Below, piece after piece: positions 1 through 8,314 of a stretch of DNA of 64,000 bases. The position numbers and the translations under genes were made by a program. The DNA is from Streptomyces sp. DG2A-72 (lineage in GTDB: Bacteria > Actinomycetota > Actinomycetes > Streptomycetales > Streptomycetaceae), in contig NZ_JASTLC010000001.1 of assembly GCF_030499575.1 (NCBI RefSeq), positions 9,696,001 through 9,760,000 of the forward strand, given 5' to 3'. Below the pieces are notes generated by a model. That model ran no database searches. It was not told the DNA's origin and saw nothing but the letters and a program-made list of their open reading frames with translations. Positions within the stretch are counted from its first letter, which is position 1. Each line of letters starts with the position of its first letter.

Positions 1-1
1 C

Positions 2-1018
2 CGCGAGTCCAGGGCGGAGGAGCCCGAGGCAGTCGAAGCGGTGACTCTCGGGGAGGAGCCCCAGGCACAACCGCCCTTCGCCGGCGAGGAGTTCGCTTCC
101 GCGGTGCCTTCCCCTCGCGCGCTCTCCCCTCGCTCGGCCCACAAGGCCGCCCGCCGCGCCGCCCGCCGCCGGAACGTCACCATGGCTGTCGCGATCGTGA
201 GCGGCCTGGTCGTCCTCCCTCTCGTCCTGTGGTCCGCGTTCGGCTCCGGGGACGACACCACCCCGTCCGACGGCGACCACTCCTCCGACGAACCCGTCAC
301 GGGCACGTCGCCCGGCAACCCCTCCTGGGCCGGGTCGGGCGAGGAGACGGACGGCACCCTGAGCGGCCGGCTGCACAACGTCGACTCCGGTCTCTGCATC
401 GGCATCGAGGGCAAGAAGGCCGTCGACGGCGCGGAGGCCGAGGTCACCAAGTGCTCCGCCGCGGCCGGCCAGCAGTGGTCGTACGAGACCGACGGGCTGC
501 TGCGCAACGTCGCCGACCCCGACTTCTGCCTCGACTCCCACCTCGGCTACTCGATCCGGCTCGCCCCCTGCACCGGGACGTCCCAGCCGGACACGAAGAA
601 CGTCCGCTACGACTTCACCCTCCAGGGCAGCCTGGTCCCCCGCTGGAACCAGGACCTCGCCCTGACCTCCGCCGAAGACGGGGCCGGTGTGCTGGTCCTC
701 AAGAACCGCGACGACAGCGCGGGCCAGCGCTGGGTGATCGACACCGCCAAGACCGACCTCCAGATGGAGGTCGTCAAGTGGGACACCGCCGCAGACACCT
801 CGAAGCCGCCCGTCCCGCCGACACCTTCGAAGACGCCCACGCCCACACCCACCGCCTCGCCCGAGCCGACGCCCACCACGACCCCGTCGACCGCGCAGCC
901 GACGCCGACACCGACCTCGTATCCCTCCTGCTACGCGTACTACTGCTCCTGGAACAACCAGTACGGCTGGTACGGACACGGGTACGGCGGCCACGGGTAC
1001 GACGGCTGGCGTCGCTGA
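2..1018 (+). CDS. Ricin-lectin-domain membrane protein, 5' end outside window
   Basis: The reading frame is already open at the window edge, so the N-terminus is missing; a GTG at 41 is available but need not be the start. A basic stretch is followed by one membrane segment (about nt 181-245), then a Ser/Thr/Asp-rich linker and a ricin B-type beta-trefoil region (about nt 355-760) with paired QQWSYETDG and FCLDSH motifs. A Pro/Thr-rich stalk follows, and the C-terminus is rich in Tyr, Gly and Trp. The trefoil closely matches the one in the protein at 14972-16567, so the two are paralogues, and the missing part may be sigma-like as in that copy. It probably displays a carbohydrate-binding domain outside the cell. 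The ligand is unknown. Confidence 0.7.
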   Translation, partial: RESRAEEPEAVEAVTLGEEPQAQPPFAGEEFASAVPSPRALSPRSAHKAARRAARRRNVTMAVAIVSGLVVLPLVLWSAFGSGDDTTPSDGDHSSDEPVTGTSPGNPSWAGSGEETDGTLSGRLHNVDSGLCIGIEGKKAVDGAEAEVTKCSAAAGQQWSYETDGLLRNVADPDFCLDSHLGYSIRLAPCTGTSQPDTKNVRYDFTLQGSLVPRWNQDLALTSAEDGAGVLVLKNRDDSAGQRWVIDTAKTDLQMEVVKWDTAADTSKPPVPPTPSKTPTPTPTASPEPTPTTTPSTAQPTPTPTSYPSCYAYYCSWNNQYGWYGHGYGGHGYDGWRR

Positions 1019-1034
1019 GCGGCACGGCGGAGGG

Positions 1035-1715
1035 TCAGGCGCCGGTGCCGGGGCTGAAGACCGTCAGGAACACCGAGGACTCGTTGCCGCCCACCGGAAC
1101 CTCACCGGCCGTCCACGCCACCTTGAGCGGGTCCCGCTCATCGGGCGGCGTCACGAGCAGGGAGTCCGGTGTGGCCGTACGGGCCCCGCTGATCTCGGGG
1201 CTGGAGTACGACAGCCCGGCCCAGGCGCTGCTGCCGGGCGTCAGCGTGACCGTCGTGGGAGAGCCGTCGGAGCGCTTCGGGTCCGGGCCCAGCTGCTTGC
1301 CGGAGGCGTCGACGAAGGCGGCGCCCGGGTAGCCGCGCACCGTGCAGGTGCTGGACGAGGTGTTGGTCAGCACGATCGGGTAGTTCCGCTGCCCGGCCCC
1401 GGGGTTGACGCGGCCGACGGACGCACGCAGCTCGGAGGTGTGGCAGCGGGTGCTGGTGGCGGGCCGGGTCTGCTCGGCGGGGGCGGACGAGGAGGGGGTC
1501 CCGGGTGTTTCGGGTGTGGCGCTCGGCTGTGTGGCCGTGGGGGAGGCCGAAGCGGGGGTGCTGGTGCCGGTCGCGGGACCTGCCGTGCCGGGCAGCGTGT
1601 CCGGAGTGCTCGTTGTGTTGCTGCTGCCGTTGCCGCAGCCGGTCAGCAGCCCCAGCACGGCGACGGCGCTCGCCAGCAGGGTCGCCCGGCGTACGGACCG
1701 GTGGGTGTCAGCCAT
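1035..1715 (-). CDS. DUF4232-type secreted lipoprotein
   Basis: The lipobox is LLTGC at about residues 22-26 after a basic, hydrophobic signal peptide, so the protein should be lipid-anchored on the outer face of the membrane. A long Ser/Thr/Pro/Ala linker leads to a C-terminal domain with two cysteines (CHTSELRASVG and STCTVRGYPG) typical of the DUF4232 family common in Streptomyces. I chose the ATG at 1715 because AGGAG lies 11 nt upstream; an in-frame start 10 codons earlier lacks a site. It faces the preceding gene tail to tail with only 16 bases between. Its biochemical role is unknown. Confidence 0.7.
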   Translation of the reverse strand: MADTHRSVRRATLLASAVAVLGLLTGCGNGSSNTTSTPDTLPGTAGPATGTSTPASASPTATQPSATPETPGTPSSSAPAEQTRPATSTRCHTSELRASVGRVNPGAGQRNYPIVLTNTSSSTCTVRGYPGAAFVDASGKQLGPDPKRSDGSPTTVTLTPGSSAWAGLSYSSPEISGARTATPDSLLVTPPDERDPLKVAWTAGEVPVGGNESSVFLTVFSPGTGA

Positions 1716-1825
1716 GGTTCTCAACGCTCCTGAGGTGTCCCGCACCCGTCGTGACGCGTGCGTACGGCGCCTTGTGCCCCGTCACTGATGTCCGATGCGC
1801 GCGGAGCGGGAAAAGTTCGCGCCTT

Positions 1826-3193
1826 TCATCCCTTCGCTCCTACCGAGTCCAGGATGCGCTCTGACTGGGCGGGATCGCCGTTCTGGCGGATCTGCACATA
1901 CACCTGAGGCTGCGCGTCGTCGCCTGCCGGAGTGAGCCCGGCCTCCGTGATCGACCCTCCGCCGCCCGGGCAGTCGGTCCAGGTGCGGACCCGGCCGTGC
2001 CACCGCTCTCCGGTGTAGGAACGGCCGCCGTCGTAGTGGCAGCCGGCGTGGGCGAGGGCGTTCACCCGCCCGGTGACGTCGCCGTGTTCGCTCAGGCCGA
2101 CGAACACGCCGTTGACGTCCGACGTCAGGTCCTGCCACTTCGCCAGGTCGTCCGCGACGGCGAACCCCGGCTCGCGTCCCGGACGCAGGCCGATCGACGC
2201 GGGATCCCACCCCGAGTCGCGTACCTGCCGACCCCACTCGCCGGGCACTTCGGCCGACACCCGGCCGCTGGAGTCCTCGACGCGGATGCCGGGGACCGGC
2301 GTCTCACGGGTCACCAGCGCCAGGGGCACACCGACGGCCACCGCGAGCAGCAGCGCGGAGGCGGTCAGGACGATGGCCCTGCGGGGCCGCCGGGGGCGAG
2401 GCGCCCGGGACGCCAGCCGCTCGAGTTCCTCGGCGAAGGCCTGGGACGTGGGCCAGCGGCGCCCGCGGTCCGGTTCCAGTGCGCGCAGGAGGGCCCGCTG
2501 CACGCCGGGGGCGAGGCCGGGGCGCAGCCGCCTGGGCGGTACGACGTGTCCGGGCTCGCCCGGAACCGTGCCGGTGACGAGGTGGTAGCCGACCGCACCC
2601 AGGCTGTACACGTCGGCCCGCGCGTCGATACCCGCGCCGGGCCTGGCCTGCTCGGGCGGCCGGTATCCCGCCGAACCCGCCGCCAGGGTGAGACCGGACG
2701 CCTCCGCCAGGCTCTTGGCCAGCCCGAGGTCGGCGAGCAGCACCCGGGCGGCTCCGCCGGGGGAGGTGCGCAGCAGCACGTTGGACGGCTTGATGTCCCG
2801 GTGCACGATCCCCGCCTCGTGCAGCGCCGCCGCGCCCCGGGCGGCCGATGCCGTCAGCCGCAGCGCCTCCGGCACGGGGAGCGGGCCTTCGGTGAGCAGG
2901 TCGGCGAGGGTGCCGCCGTCGGCGTACTCCATCACGAAGTACGGCCTGCCGTCGGGCAGTTCGCCGATGTCGTAGACCTGGACGACCCGGTCGGAGCCGG
3001 CCCGGCGCAGCATCCGTGCCTCGGACAGGAAGCGCTCGCGGACGTCCAGCCGGTGCGCCCAGTTGTCGGCGAGCACCTTGACGGCCACGAGGGCGTCGAG
3101 TTCGTCGTCGTGGGCGAGCCAGACGGTGCCGAACGCCCCGGTGCCCAGGCGGCGTTCGAGGCGGTAGCGCCCGATCCGCTCGACGGAGTGCAT
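1826..3193 (-). CDS. Membrane Ser/Thr protein kinase (PknB-like)
   Basis: This is a 455-residue transmembrane eukaryotic-type kinase. The glycine loop LGTGAFGTVW is near residue 16, the catalytic lysine lies in VAVKVL, the catalytic loop reads HRDIKPSN, the metal-binding motif is DLG rather than DFG, and the P+1 region contains GYRPPEQ. A basic juxtamembrane segment (RAPRPRRPRR) precedes one membrane helix near residues 275-295. The C-terminal part of about 160 residues should be extracytoplasmic and has two cysteines; it is not a PASTA repeat. It is divergent from the ECF sigma factor at 3274 across 80 bp, so shared regulation is plausible. The input signal and substrates are not evident. 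Confidence 0.85.
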   Translation of the reverse strand: MHSVERIGRYRLERRLGTGAFGTVWLAHDDELDALVAVKVLADNWAHRLDVRERFLSEARMLRRAGSDRVVQVYDIGELPDGRPYFVMEYADGGTLADLLTEGPLPVPEALRLTASAARGAAALHEAGIVHRDIKPSNVLLRTSPGGAARVLLADLGLAKSLAEASGLTLAAGSAGYRPPEQARPGAGIDARADVYSLGAVGYHLVTGTVPGEPGHVVPPRRLRPGLAPGVQRALLRALEPDRGRRWPTSQAFAEELERLASRAPRPRRPRRAIVLTASALLLAVAVGVPLALVTRETPVPGIRVEDSSGRVSAEVPGEWGRQVRDSGWDPASIGLRPGREPGFAVADDLAKWQDLTSDVNGVFVGLSEHGDVTGRVNALAHAGCHYDGGRSYTGERWHGRVRTWTDCPGGGGSITEAGLTPAGDDAQPQVYVQIRQNGDPAQSERILDSVGAKG

Positions 3194-3273
3194 ACGACTA
3201 TGATGCCTGGCCTCAGATCCACACCGAGGACCCGCGCCGAGGATCTGTCGACGCGAGACCGAGGGGAGCCCCC

Positions 3274-3825
3274 GTGTCCGACGCCGCGCCCACCGAGGAC
3301 CTGGCCCGGCGCGCGGCCACGGGCGACGGTGCCGCCCTGGACGAGCTGCTGCACGCGATCCGGCCCGAGGTCGTCCGGCGCTGCGGGCGGTTCCTGCCCA
3401 ACAGGGAGGACGCCGAGGAGGCCGCGCAGGACGTTCTGCTCCAGGTCGCGCGGAAGATCACCGGGTTCGAGGGCCGCAGCCGCTTCAGCACCTGGCTCTA
3501 CACCGTCGTCGCCAACTGCGCCCGCCAGAAATACCGCGAGCTCAAGCGGCGGGCCGCCGAACAGCCCGCCCCGATCGACGCCGCGCAGTACGTCGACCCG
3601 CGGACGACGAGTGTCATCGCCGGCTCCCGCGTCGACCTGCTGGAGGCGCTGGACCGGCTGGAGCGCGAACACCCGCATCTGGTCGCGCCGTTGGTGTACC
3701 GCGACATCTGCCAGCTGGACTACGCCGAGGCCGCCGAACGCGCCGGCGTCCCGCTGGGCACACTGAAGTCCCGGCTGCACGAGGCGCGCAAGCAGGTCCG
3801 ACCGTGGTTGGCCGACACGCCCTGA
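3274..3825 (+). CDS. ECF-type RNA polymerase sigma factor
   Basis: The protein has 183 residues, normal for an ECF sigma factor. Region 2 spans about residues 15-80 and includes REDAEEAAQDVLLQVA and the FSTWLYTVVANCARQ core-binding and -10 recognition segment. Region 4 has the helix-turn-helix DYAEAAERAGVPLGTLKSRL. The GTG start is preceded by GAGGGGAG at good spacing. No anti-sigma gene is adjacent; the only neighbour with a signalling role is the divergent membrane kinase at 1826-3193, so control by phosphorylation is an inference worth noting. The target promoters are unknown. Confidence 0.85.
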   Translation: MSDAAPTEDLARRAATGDGAALDELLHAIRPEVVRRCGRFLPNREDAEEAAQDVLLQVARKITGFEGRSRFSTWLYTVVANCARQKYRELKRRAAEQPAPIDAAQYVDPRTTSVIAGSRVDLLEALDRLEREHPHLVAPLVYRDICQLDYAEAAERAGVPLGTLKSRLHEARKQVRPWLADTP

Positions 3826-3830
3826 GGCCC

Positions 3831-4810
3831 CTAACCGGGTCCGGCGAAGTCCGGTGCGGGTCGGCAGCGCCCCAAAGGGGCGCGGGGCTGTGTCGATATG
3901 CGGCTCCGCCGCGGGGCGCGACCAGCCACGACGGCCTCGGGGCTGCCGGGATTGACCGACTGATGGGCCGCCCGGCGCAGCGTGACCGGCGCGGTCACCG
4001 GCCCGGTGGCAGGCTCGCGCGTGAGCCCGGGCGGGTCCAGGAGGTCGACGCTGACGAAGTCGGCGAGCGTGGGCACGCACACGTCCGCGAGTTCCTGTGC
4101 GGTCCGGGTGATGTCCAGGGTGGTACTGATGCGGACGCTCGCCTCGTTGACCAGCCGGAGCCGCTCGCGTGACGCGTACTGCTCGGTGAAGTCGTGCACG
4201 GCGACGCACACCCCGCGCGCCCGACCCGTGGCGTCGGTGATCGGTGCCATCCGGGCCGGCCAGGCGTTGACCCGGCCGTGCGCCGATCGGCACATAGGCC
4301 CGTACGTCGTCCCCCCGGCCGGTGGTGAGGGCCCGGTGCAGCTGCCGCTCGATCCTCTCGCCGTCGAGCCGACCGCTGAGCTCGGGCACGCGCAGTCCAC
4401 GGATCCGCTCTTCGGGCAGTCCGATCACCTCGGCCATGGCATCGTTGATGCGGTGCAGCCGGAGCCGTTCGTCGTAGATCGCGACGGCGCAGGGGGACTG
4501 GATGAGGCCCGCCTGTGACGGCGAGCCAGTCGCCGGTGCCGCCGTTCTTGGGCTGCCGGTGGTGGACGAGCAGCCACACGGTCACCGTATGGCCGTCCCG
4601 GTGGCGCAAAGTGACCGTTCCGTTCCAGCGGGGCGGTCGGACGGTGGGCAGCGGGCCCTGGATCAGGTCGGCGGCCGGGCGCCCCACGACCTTCTCGGCC
4701 GTCCAGCCCAGCAGTCGCCGGGCCCCCTCGCTCCACTCGGTCACCGTGCCGTCGCCGTCGAGGACAGCCCGGGCCGTGGCGGCCTCGTCGAACGGATACA
4801 CCGGGTTCAT
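3831..4810 (-). pseudogene. Broken PAS/GAF signalling protein, SpoIIE domain lost
   Basis: An ATG at 4810 with GGAGCG upstream opens a PAS domain (GTVTEWSEGARRLLGW). Homology then moves to a second frame near 4507-4520 (QSPCAVAIYDERLRLHRIND) and to a third near 4278 (RMAPITDATGRARGVC, then HDFTEQYASRERL and an RISTTLDITRTAQEL GAF start). Each shift looks like a single-base change. Similarity stops around 3945 at SVNPGSPEAVV, close to a dispersed repeat at 3869-3933, so the rest of the GAF domain and the expected SpoIIE phosphatase domain are absent. The intact relatives are PAS-GAF-PP2C regulators abundant in Streptomyces. No functional product is expected. Confidence 0.75.
3869..3933. repeat. 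Dispersed intergenic repeat, copy A
   Basis: This 65-base sequence begins with the inverted repeat GCCCCAAAGGGGC. It then has GCGGCTCCGCCGC, a second small hairpin, and ends with GCGACCAGCCACGACG. A near-identical copy lies at 31244-31311. Both copies sit between converging transcription units, so they could act as bidirectional terminators. Copy A also lies where the PAS gene loses similarity. I recall closely similar sequences being numerous in Streptomyces chromosomes. Confidence 0.75.
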
Positions 4811-5065
4811 CGTCGTCGCTCCATCGCGCGTACGCACAGTGAACAGATGGGTCACTTCAGTTCCAGCCCAGTGCGCCGCGCTCCCGCGCGAACGGGAACC
4901 GTGAGCTGTCCGGCACCCCCGGTCAAGAGAGAGATCCGGCCGATGTGGCCCCTGGGACAGAAGCACCTCACGCGCCCCTTGACGGCCTTATGTGGCCCAC
5001 CGTCAGAATCTGTTTGTTCACGATCAGTTGTGAGTACTTCTGGGCCCTGATGAGGGAGAGCCGCC

Positions 5066-8000
5066 ATGACGGTCACTCGCAGATCGGTTTTGATCGCCTC
5101 TACGACCGCACCCGCCGCCGGGGTGCTCCTGACCACCCCGGTGGCACGGGCCGCCGAGGCGGTCGCGGGCGCATCCGGCCGCCGTACCGTCGCCCTGCGC
5201 GACGGCTGGCGCTTCGCGCTGGTCAACCCGGGCGGCATCACCGACCCGACCGGCGCCTACGTCGACGCCGCCGCACCCGCATACGACGACTCGGACTGGC
5301 GCGAGGTCGCCGTCCCCCATGACTGGAGCATCGAGCAGACCCCGACCACCGAGCACGGCACGACCAGCGGCACCGGTTTCCTCCCCGGCGGCCTCGGCTG
5401 GTACCGCCTCGCCTTCACCCTGCCGCCCGCCTTCACCGGCCGCCGGATCTCGGTGGAGTTCGACGGCGTCTACATGGACTCGTACGTCTACTGCAACGGC
5501 AAGGAAGTCGGCCGCCACCCCTACGGCTACTCCGGCTTCGCCTTCGACCTCACGGACCTCCTGCACACCGACGGCACCACCGAGAACGTCCTCGCGGTCA
5601 AGGTGCAGAACCAACTCCCCAGCAGCCGCTGGTACTCGGGCAGCGGCATCTACCGCGAGGCCCGGCTGGTCGTCACCGAGCCGGTGCACGTGGAGCGCTG
5701 GGGCACCTACGTCACCACGCCGGAGATCACCGAGCAGAGGGCCGTCGTACGGGTGCGCACGTCCGTGCTGAACGAGTCGGGCACCGCACAGGAGGTCGAG
5801 GTGAGATCGCGGGCCGTCGACGCCGACGGCCGTACGGTCGCCCGGACGTCCACCACCGTCACCGTCGACGACCGGACGACACAGACCCACGAACTCACCG
5901 TCGGCAGACCCAGGTTGTGGGACTTCACCGACCCGCACCGCTACACCCTCCACACCGAACTCCGTATCGACGGCAAGGCGGTCGACACCTACCGCACCCC
6001 CTTCGGCATCCGCACCTTCCGCATCGACCCGGACGAGGGCTTCCAGCTCAACGGAGTCCCCGCCAAGCTCAAGGGCGTCGACCTGCACCACGACCTGGGC
6101 GCGCTCGGCGCGGCGGTCAGCAAGGACGCGGTGCGCAGACAGATGGTGATCATGAAGTCGATGGGCGTCAACGCCCTGCGCACCGCGCACAACCCGCCCG
6201 CGCCGGAGGTCATCCAGGTCTGCGAGGAGCTGGGTGTGGTGATGCTGGTGGAGAACTTCGACTGCTGGCGGACCGGCAAGAACCGCTACGACTACGGCCG
6301 GTTCTTCGACGAGTGGTGCGAGAAGGACACCACCGAAATGGTCTGCGCCGCCCGCAACTCGCCCGCCGTCATCATGTGGTCCATCGGCAACGAGGTCCCC
6401 GACTCCACGACCACCGCCGGACTCGCCATGGCGGACCGCGTCATCGCCGCCATCAAGGCCGCCGACGACACCCGCCCCCTCGTCATCGGCTCCGACAAAT
6501 ACCGCCGCCTCCCGGCCAAGGGCTCGGCCGCCGACCTGATGCTGGCCAAGCTCGACGGACTCGGCCTGAACTACAACACCGCCAAATCCGTCGACCAACT
6601 CCACGCCGCCTACCCCCACTTGTTCCTGTTCGAGTCGGAGTCCTCGTCCGAGACCTCCACCCGCGGCACCTACCAGGAGCCCGAGCGCCTCAACACCGGC
6701 GAGAACTACACCCCCGGCAAGCGGGCGACCTCCTCCTACGACAACAACCTCGCCTCCTGGACGATGAGCGGCGAGTACGGCCACAAGAAGGACCGGGACC
6801 GGAAGTGGTTCACGGGCCAGTTCCTGTGGTCGGGCATCGACTACATCGGGGAGCCCACGCCGTACAACGTCTTCCCGGTGAAGGCGTCCTTCTTCGGCGC
6901 GGTCGACACGGCGGGCTTCCCGAAGGACATGTACTACCTGTTCCAGAGCCAGTGGATCAGCGAGCCGATGGTGCATCTGCTGCCCATGACCTGGAACCAC
7001 GAACCGGGGGACGTCGTAGAGGTCTGGGCGTACGCCAACGTCGACACCGTCGAGCTGTTCCTCAACGGCAAGTCCCAGGGCGTACGGCGCTTCGACACGA
7101 AGAAGACCGTCGACGGCCGCGTCTACTTGGAGACCACCGAGGCCACCGGCGACGACAAGACCTTCACCGACGGCCCCTACCCCGGCAGTTACACCAGCCC
7201 GAACGGCAGCGCGGGCAAGCTCCATCTGACCTGGAAAGTGCCGTACGCACCCGGCGAGTTGAAGGCGGTGGCCCGCAGCGACGGCAAGGTGGTCGCCACG
7301 GATGTGCTGCGCACGGCCGGAAAGCCGTATGCCGTACGACTCACCCCTGACCGCAAGTCCCTTGCCGCCGACGGCCGTTCGCTGGTCTTCCTCACCGCGG
7401 AGGTGGTGGACGCCCGCGGCGTGGTCGTGCCCGACGCCGGGCATCTGATCACCTTCGACGTCAGGGGCGGCTCGCTCGCCGGGCTGGACAACGGCCGGCA
7501 GGAGAGCGCCGAGCGCTATCAGGCCAGTACCCGGACCGCCTTCCACGGCAAGGCGCTCGCGATCGTCCGGTCCGGCACGAAGGCGGGCACGCTGAAGGTG
7601 ACGGCGCGGGTGCAAGGACTGCGGGCGGGCACGGCGGCTGTGCGCACCACTCCCGCCCACTCGGCGGCGACCACCCCCGCGGCGACATTCAAGCCCGACC
7701 ATCCGGCGCCCCCGAACTACCCCTACGCGGACGCCAGTTACTCCGGCCGCCCCGACACCCTGCCCGCCGCCATGCTCGACGGCGACCCGGCCACCGGCTG
7801 GTCCAACGCCTTCTACAAGGCCGCCACGCCCCTGCTGCCCGCCTTCGACGGGGCCCGGGAGGAGGACTGGATCTCCGTCGACTGGGGGCGGTCCCGGACC
7901 CTGGACCGGGTGGAGGTCTCGTTCACCGTGGACGCGACACACTCGCTGCCCGCGTCGGTCGAGGTCGCGGTGTGGGACGGGCGCCGGTATGAGCCGGTGG

Positions 8001-8161
8001 ACGGGGCGGCCGTCGACTGGGCCGTCGCCTCGGGCGAGCCGACCGTGATCACTTTTGACGCCGTACGGGGCTCCCGGCTGCGGCTCACCATGACGAGTGG
8101 TCATCCGGGCGAGGCGCGAGGGGCGGTACGCATCAGCAGGCTGGAGGCCCCGGTCGGCTGA
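5066..8161 (+). CDS. Secreted GH2 beta-galactosidase-like glycosidase
   Basis: The 1031-residue exoenzyme has a twin-arginine-type signal (TRRSVLIAS, then an Ala-rich segment). Order of domains: jelly-roll sugar-binding domain (about residues 40-200, VPHDWSIE and GGLGWYR), immunoglobulin-like domain (200-310), TIM barrel (310-600), DUF4982 (640-720), a bacterial Ig-like region (750-850) and a discoidin-type (F5/8C) domain from about 875. The acid/base is predicted as the Glu in WSIGNE (about residue 443) and the nucleophile as the Glu in FLFESES (about 522). GGGAGAG precedes the ATG. Family GH2 enzymes of this layout act on beta-galactosides or related plant oligosaccharides; the exact substrate cannot be read from sequence. 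Confidence 0.85.
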   Translation: MTVTRRSVLIASTTAPAAGVLLTTPVARAAEAVAGASGRRTVALRDGWRFALVNPGGITDPTGAYVDAAAPAYDDSDWREVAVPHDWSIEQTPTTEHGTTSGTGFLPGGLGWYRLAFTLPPAFTGRRISVEFDGVYMDSYVYCNGKEVGRHPYGYSGFAFDLTDLLHTDGTTENVLAVKVQNQLPSSRWYSGSGIYREARLVVTEPVHVERWGTYVTTPEITEQRAVVRVRTSVLNESGTAQEVEVRSRAVDADGRTVARTSTTVTVDDRTTQTHELTVGRPRLWDFTDPHRYTLHTELRIDGKAVDTYRTPFGIRTFRIDPDEGFQLNGVPAKLKGVDLHHDLGALGAAVSKDAVRRQMVIMKSMGVNALRTAHNPPAPEVIQVCEELGVVMLVENFDCWRTGKNRYDYGRFFDEWCEKDTTEMVCAARNSPAVIMWSIGNEVPDSTTTAGLAMADRVIAAIKAADDTRPLVIGSDKYRRLPAKGSAADLMLAKLDGLGLNYNTAKSVDQLHAAYPHLFLFESESSSETSTRGTYQEPERLNTGENYTPGKRATSSYDNNLASWTMSGEYGHKKDRDRKWFTGQFLWSGIDYIGEPTPYNVFPVKASFFGAVDTAGFPKDMYYLFQSQWISEPMVHLLPMTWNHEPGDVVEVWAYANVDTVELFLNGKSQGVRRFDTKKTVDGRVYLETTEATGDDKTFTDGPYPGSYTSPNGSAGKLHLTWKVPYAPGELKAVARSDGKVVATDVLRTAGKPYAVRLTPDRKSLAADGRSLVFLTAEVVDARGVVVPDAGHLITFDVRGGSLAGLDNGRQESAERYQASTRTAFHGKALAIVRSGTKAGTLKVTARVQGLRAGTAAVRTTPAHSAATTPAATFKPDHPAPPNYPYADASYSGRPDTLPAAMLDGDPATGWSNAFYKAATPLLPAFDGAREEDWISVDWGRSRTLDRVEVSFTVDATHSLPASVEVAVWDGRRYEPVDGAAVDWAVASGEPTVITFDAVRGSRLRLTMTSGHPGEARGAVRISRLEAPVG

Positions 8162-8172
8162 TCGGCCCGCGT

Positions 8173-8212
8173 GGTCCGGACGGGACGGTGTCCAGCCAGT
8201 CCCGTCCGGACC
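8173..8212. terminator. Perfect hairpin after the GH2 gene
   Basis: Arms 8173-8186 and 8199-8212 are perfect 14-base complements (GGTCCGGACGGGAC) with a 12-base loop. It starts 12 bases after the GH2 stop and ends one base before a TTGACG that could be the -35 of the next gene. It fits a Rho-independent type structure without a U tract, which is common in Streptomyces. Confidence 0.75.
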
Positions 8213-8259
8213 GTTGACGTGCCGTCAACTCTCCCACAAGCATGGTTCGCGCCCGCATC

Positions 8260-8273
8260 TGGGAGCGCTCCCA
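8260..8273. promoter_or_regulatory. CebR operator
   Basis: TGGGAGCGCTCCCA is a perfect 14-base palindrome identical to the established CebR box, where the LacI-family cellobiose sensor CebR represses cellulolytic genes. It lies 41 bases upstream of the GH9 start and downstream of a TTGACG at 8213. CebR would release it on cellobiose or cellotriose, which fits a cellulase target. Confidence 0.9.
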
Positions 8274-8314
8274 CGCCGGTAGCGTCACCCGTACCTCTCC
8301 CGAGGAGCCCAGAC

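Noticed and set aside
229..1332. Long open frame of 367 codons on the plus strand
   Set aside because: Arg/Pro-rich translation is an out-of-frame shadow of the ricin-lectin gene and the lipoprotein gene; no start signal or homology.
1997..3766. 589-codon open frame on the plus strand
   Set aside because: It is the antisense of the kinase gene and a shadow of the sigma gene, with no recognisable motif.
4979..5009. Possible promoter TTGACG/CAGAAT for the GH2 gene
   Set aside because: Spacer of 19 bases and a weak -10; too uncertain to list as a feature.
5024..8104. 1026-codon open frame antisense to the GH2 gene
   Set aside because: Val/Gly/Arg-rich translation typical of antisense frames in GC-rich DNA; the plus strand carries clear GH2 domains.
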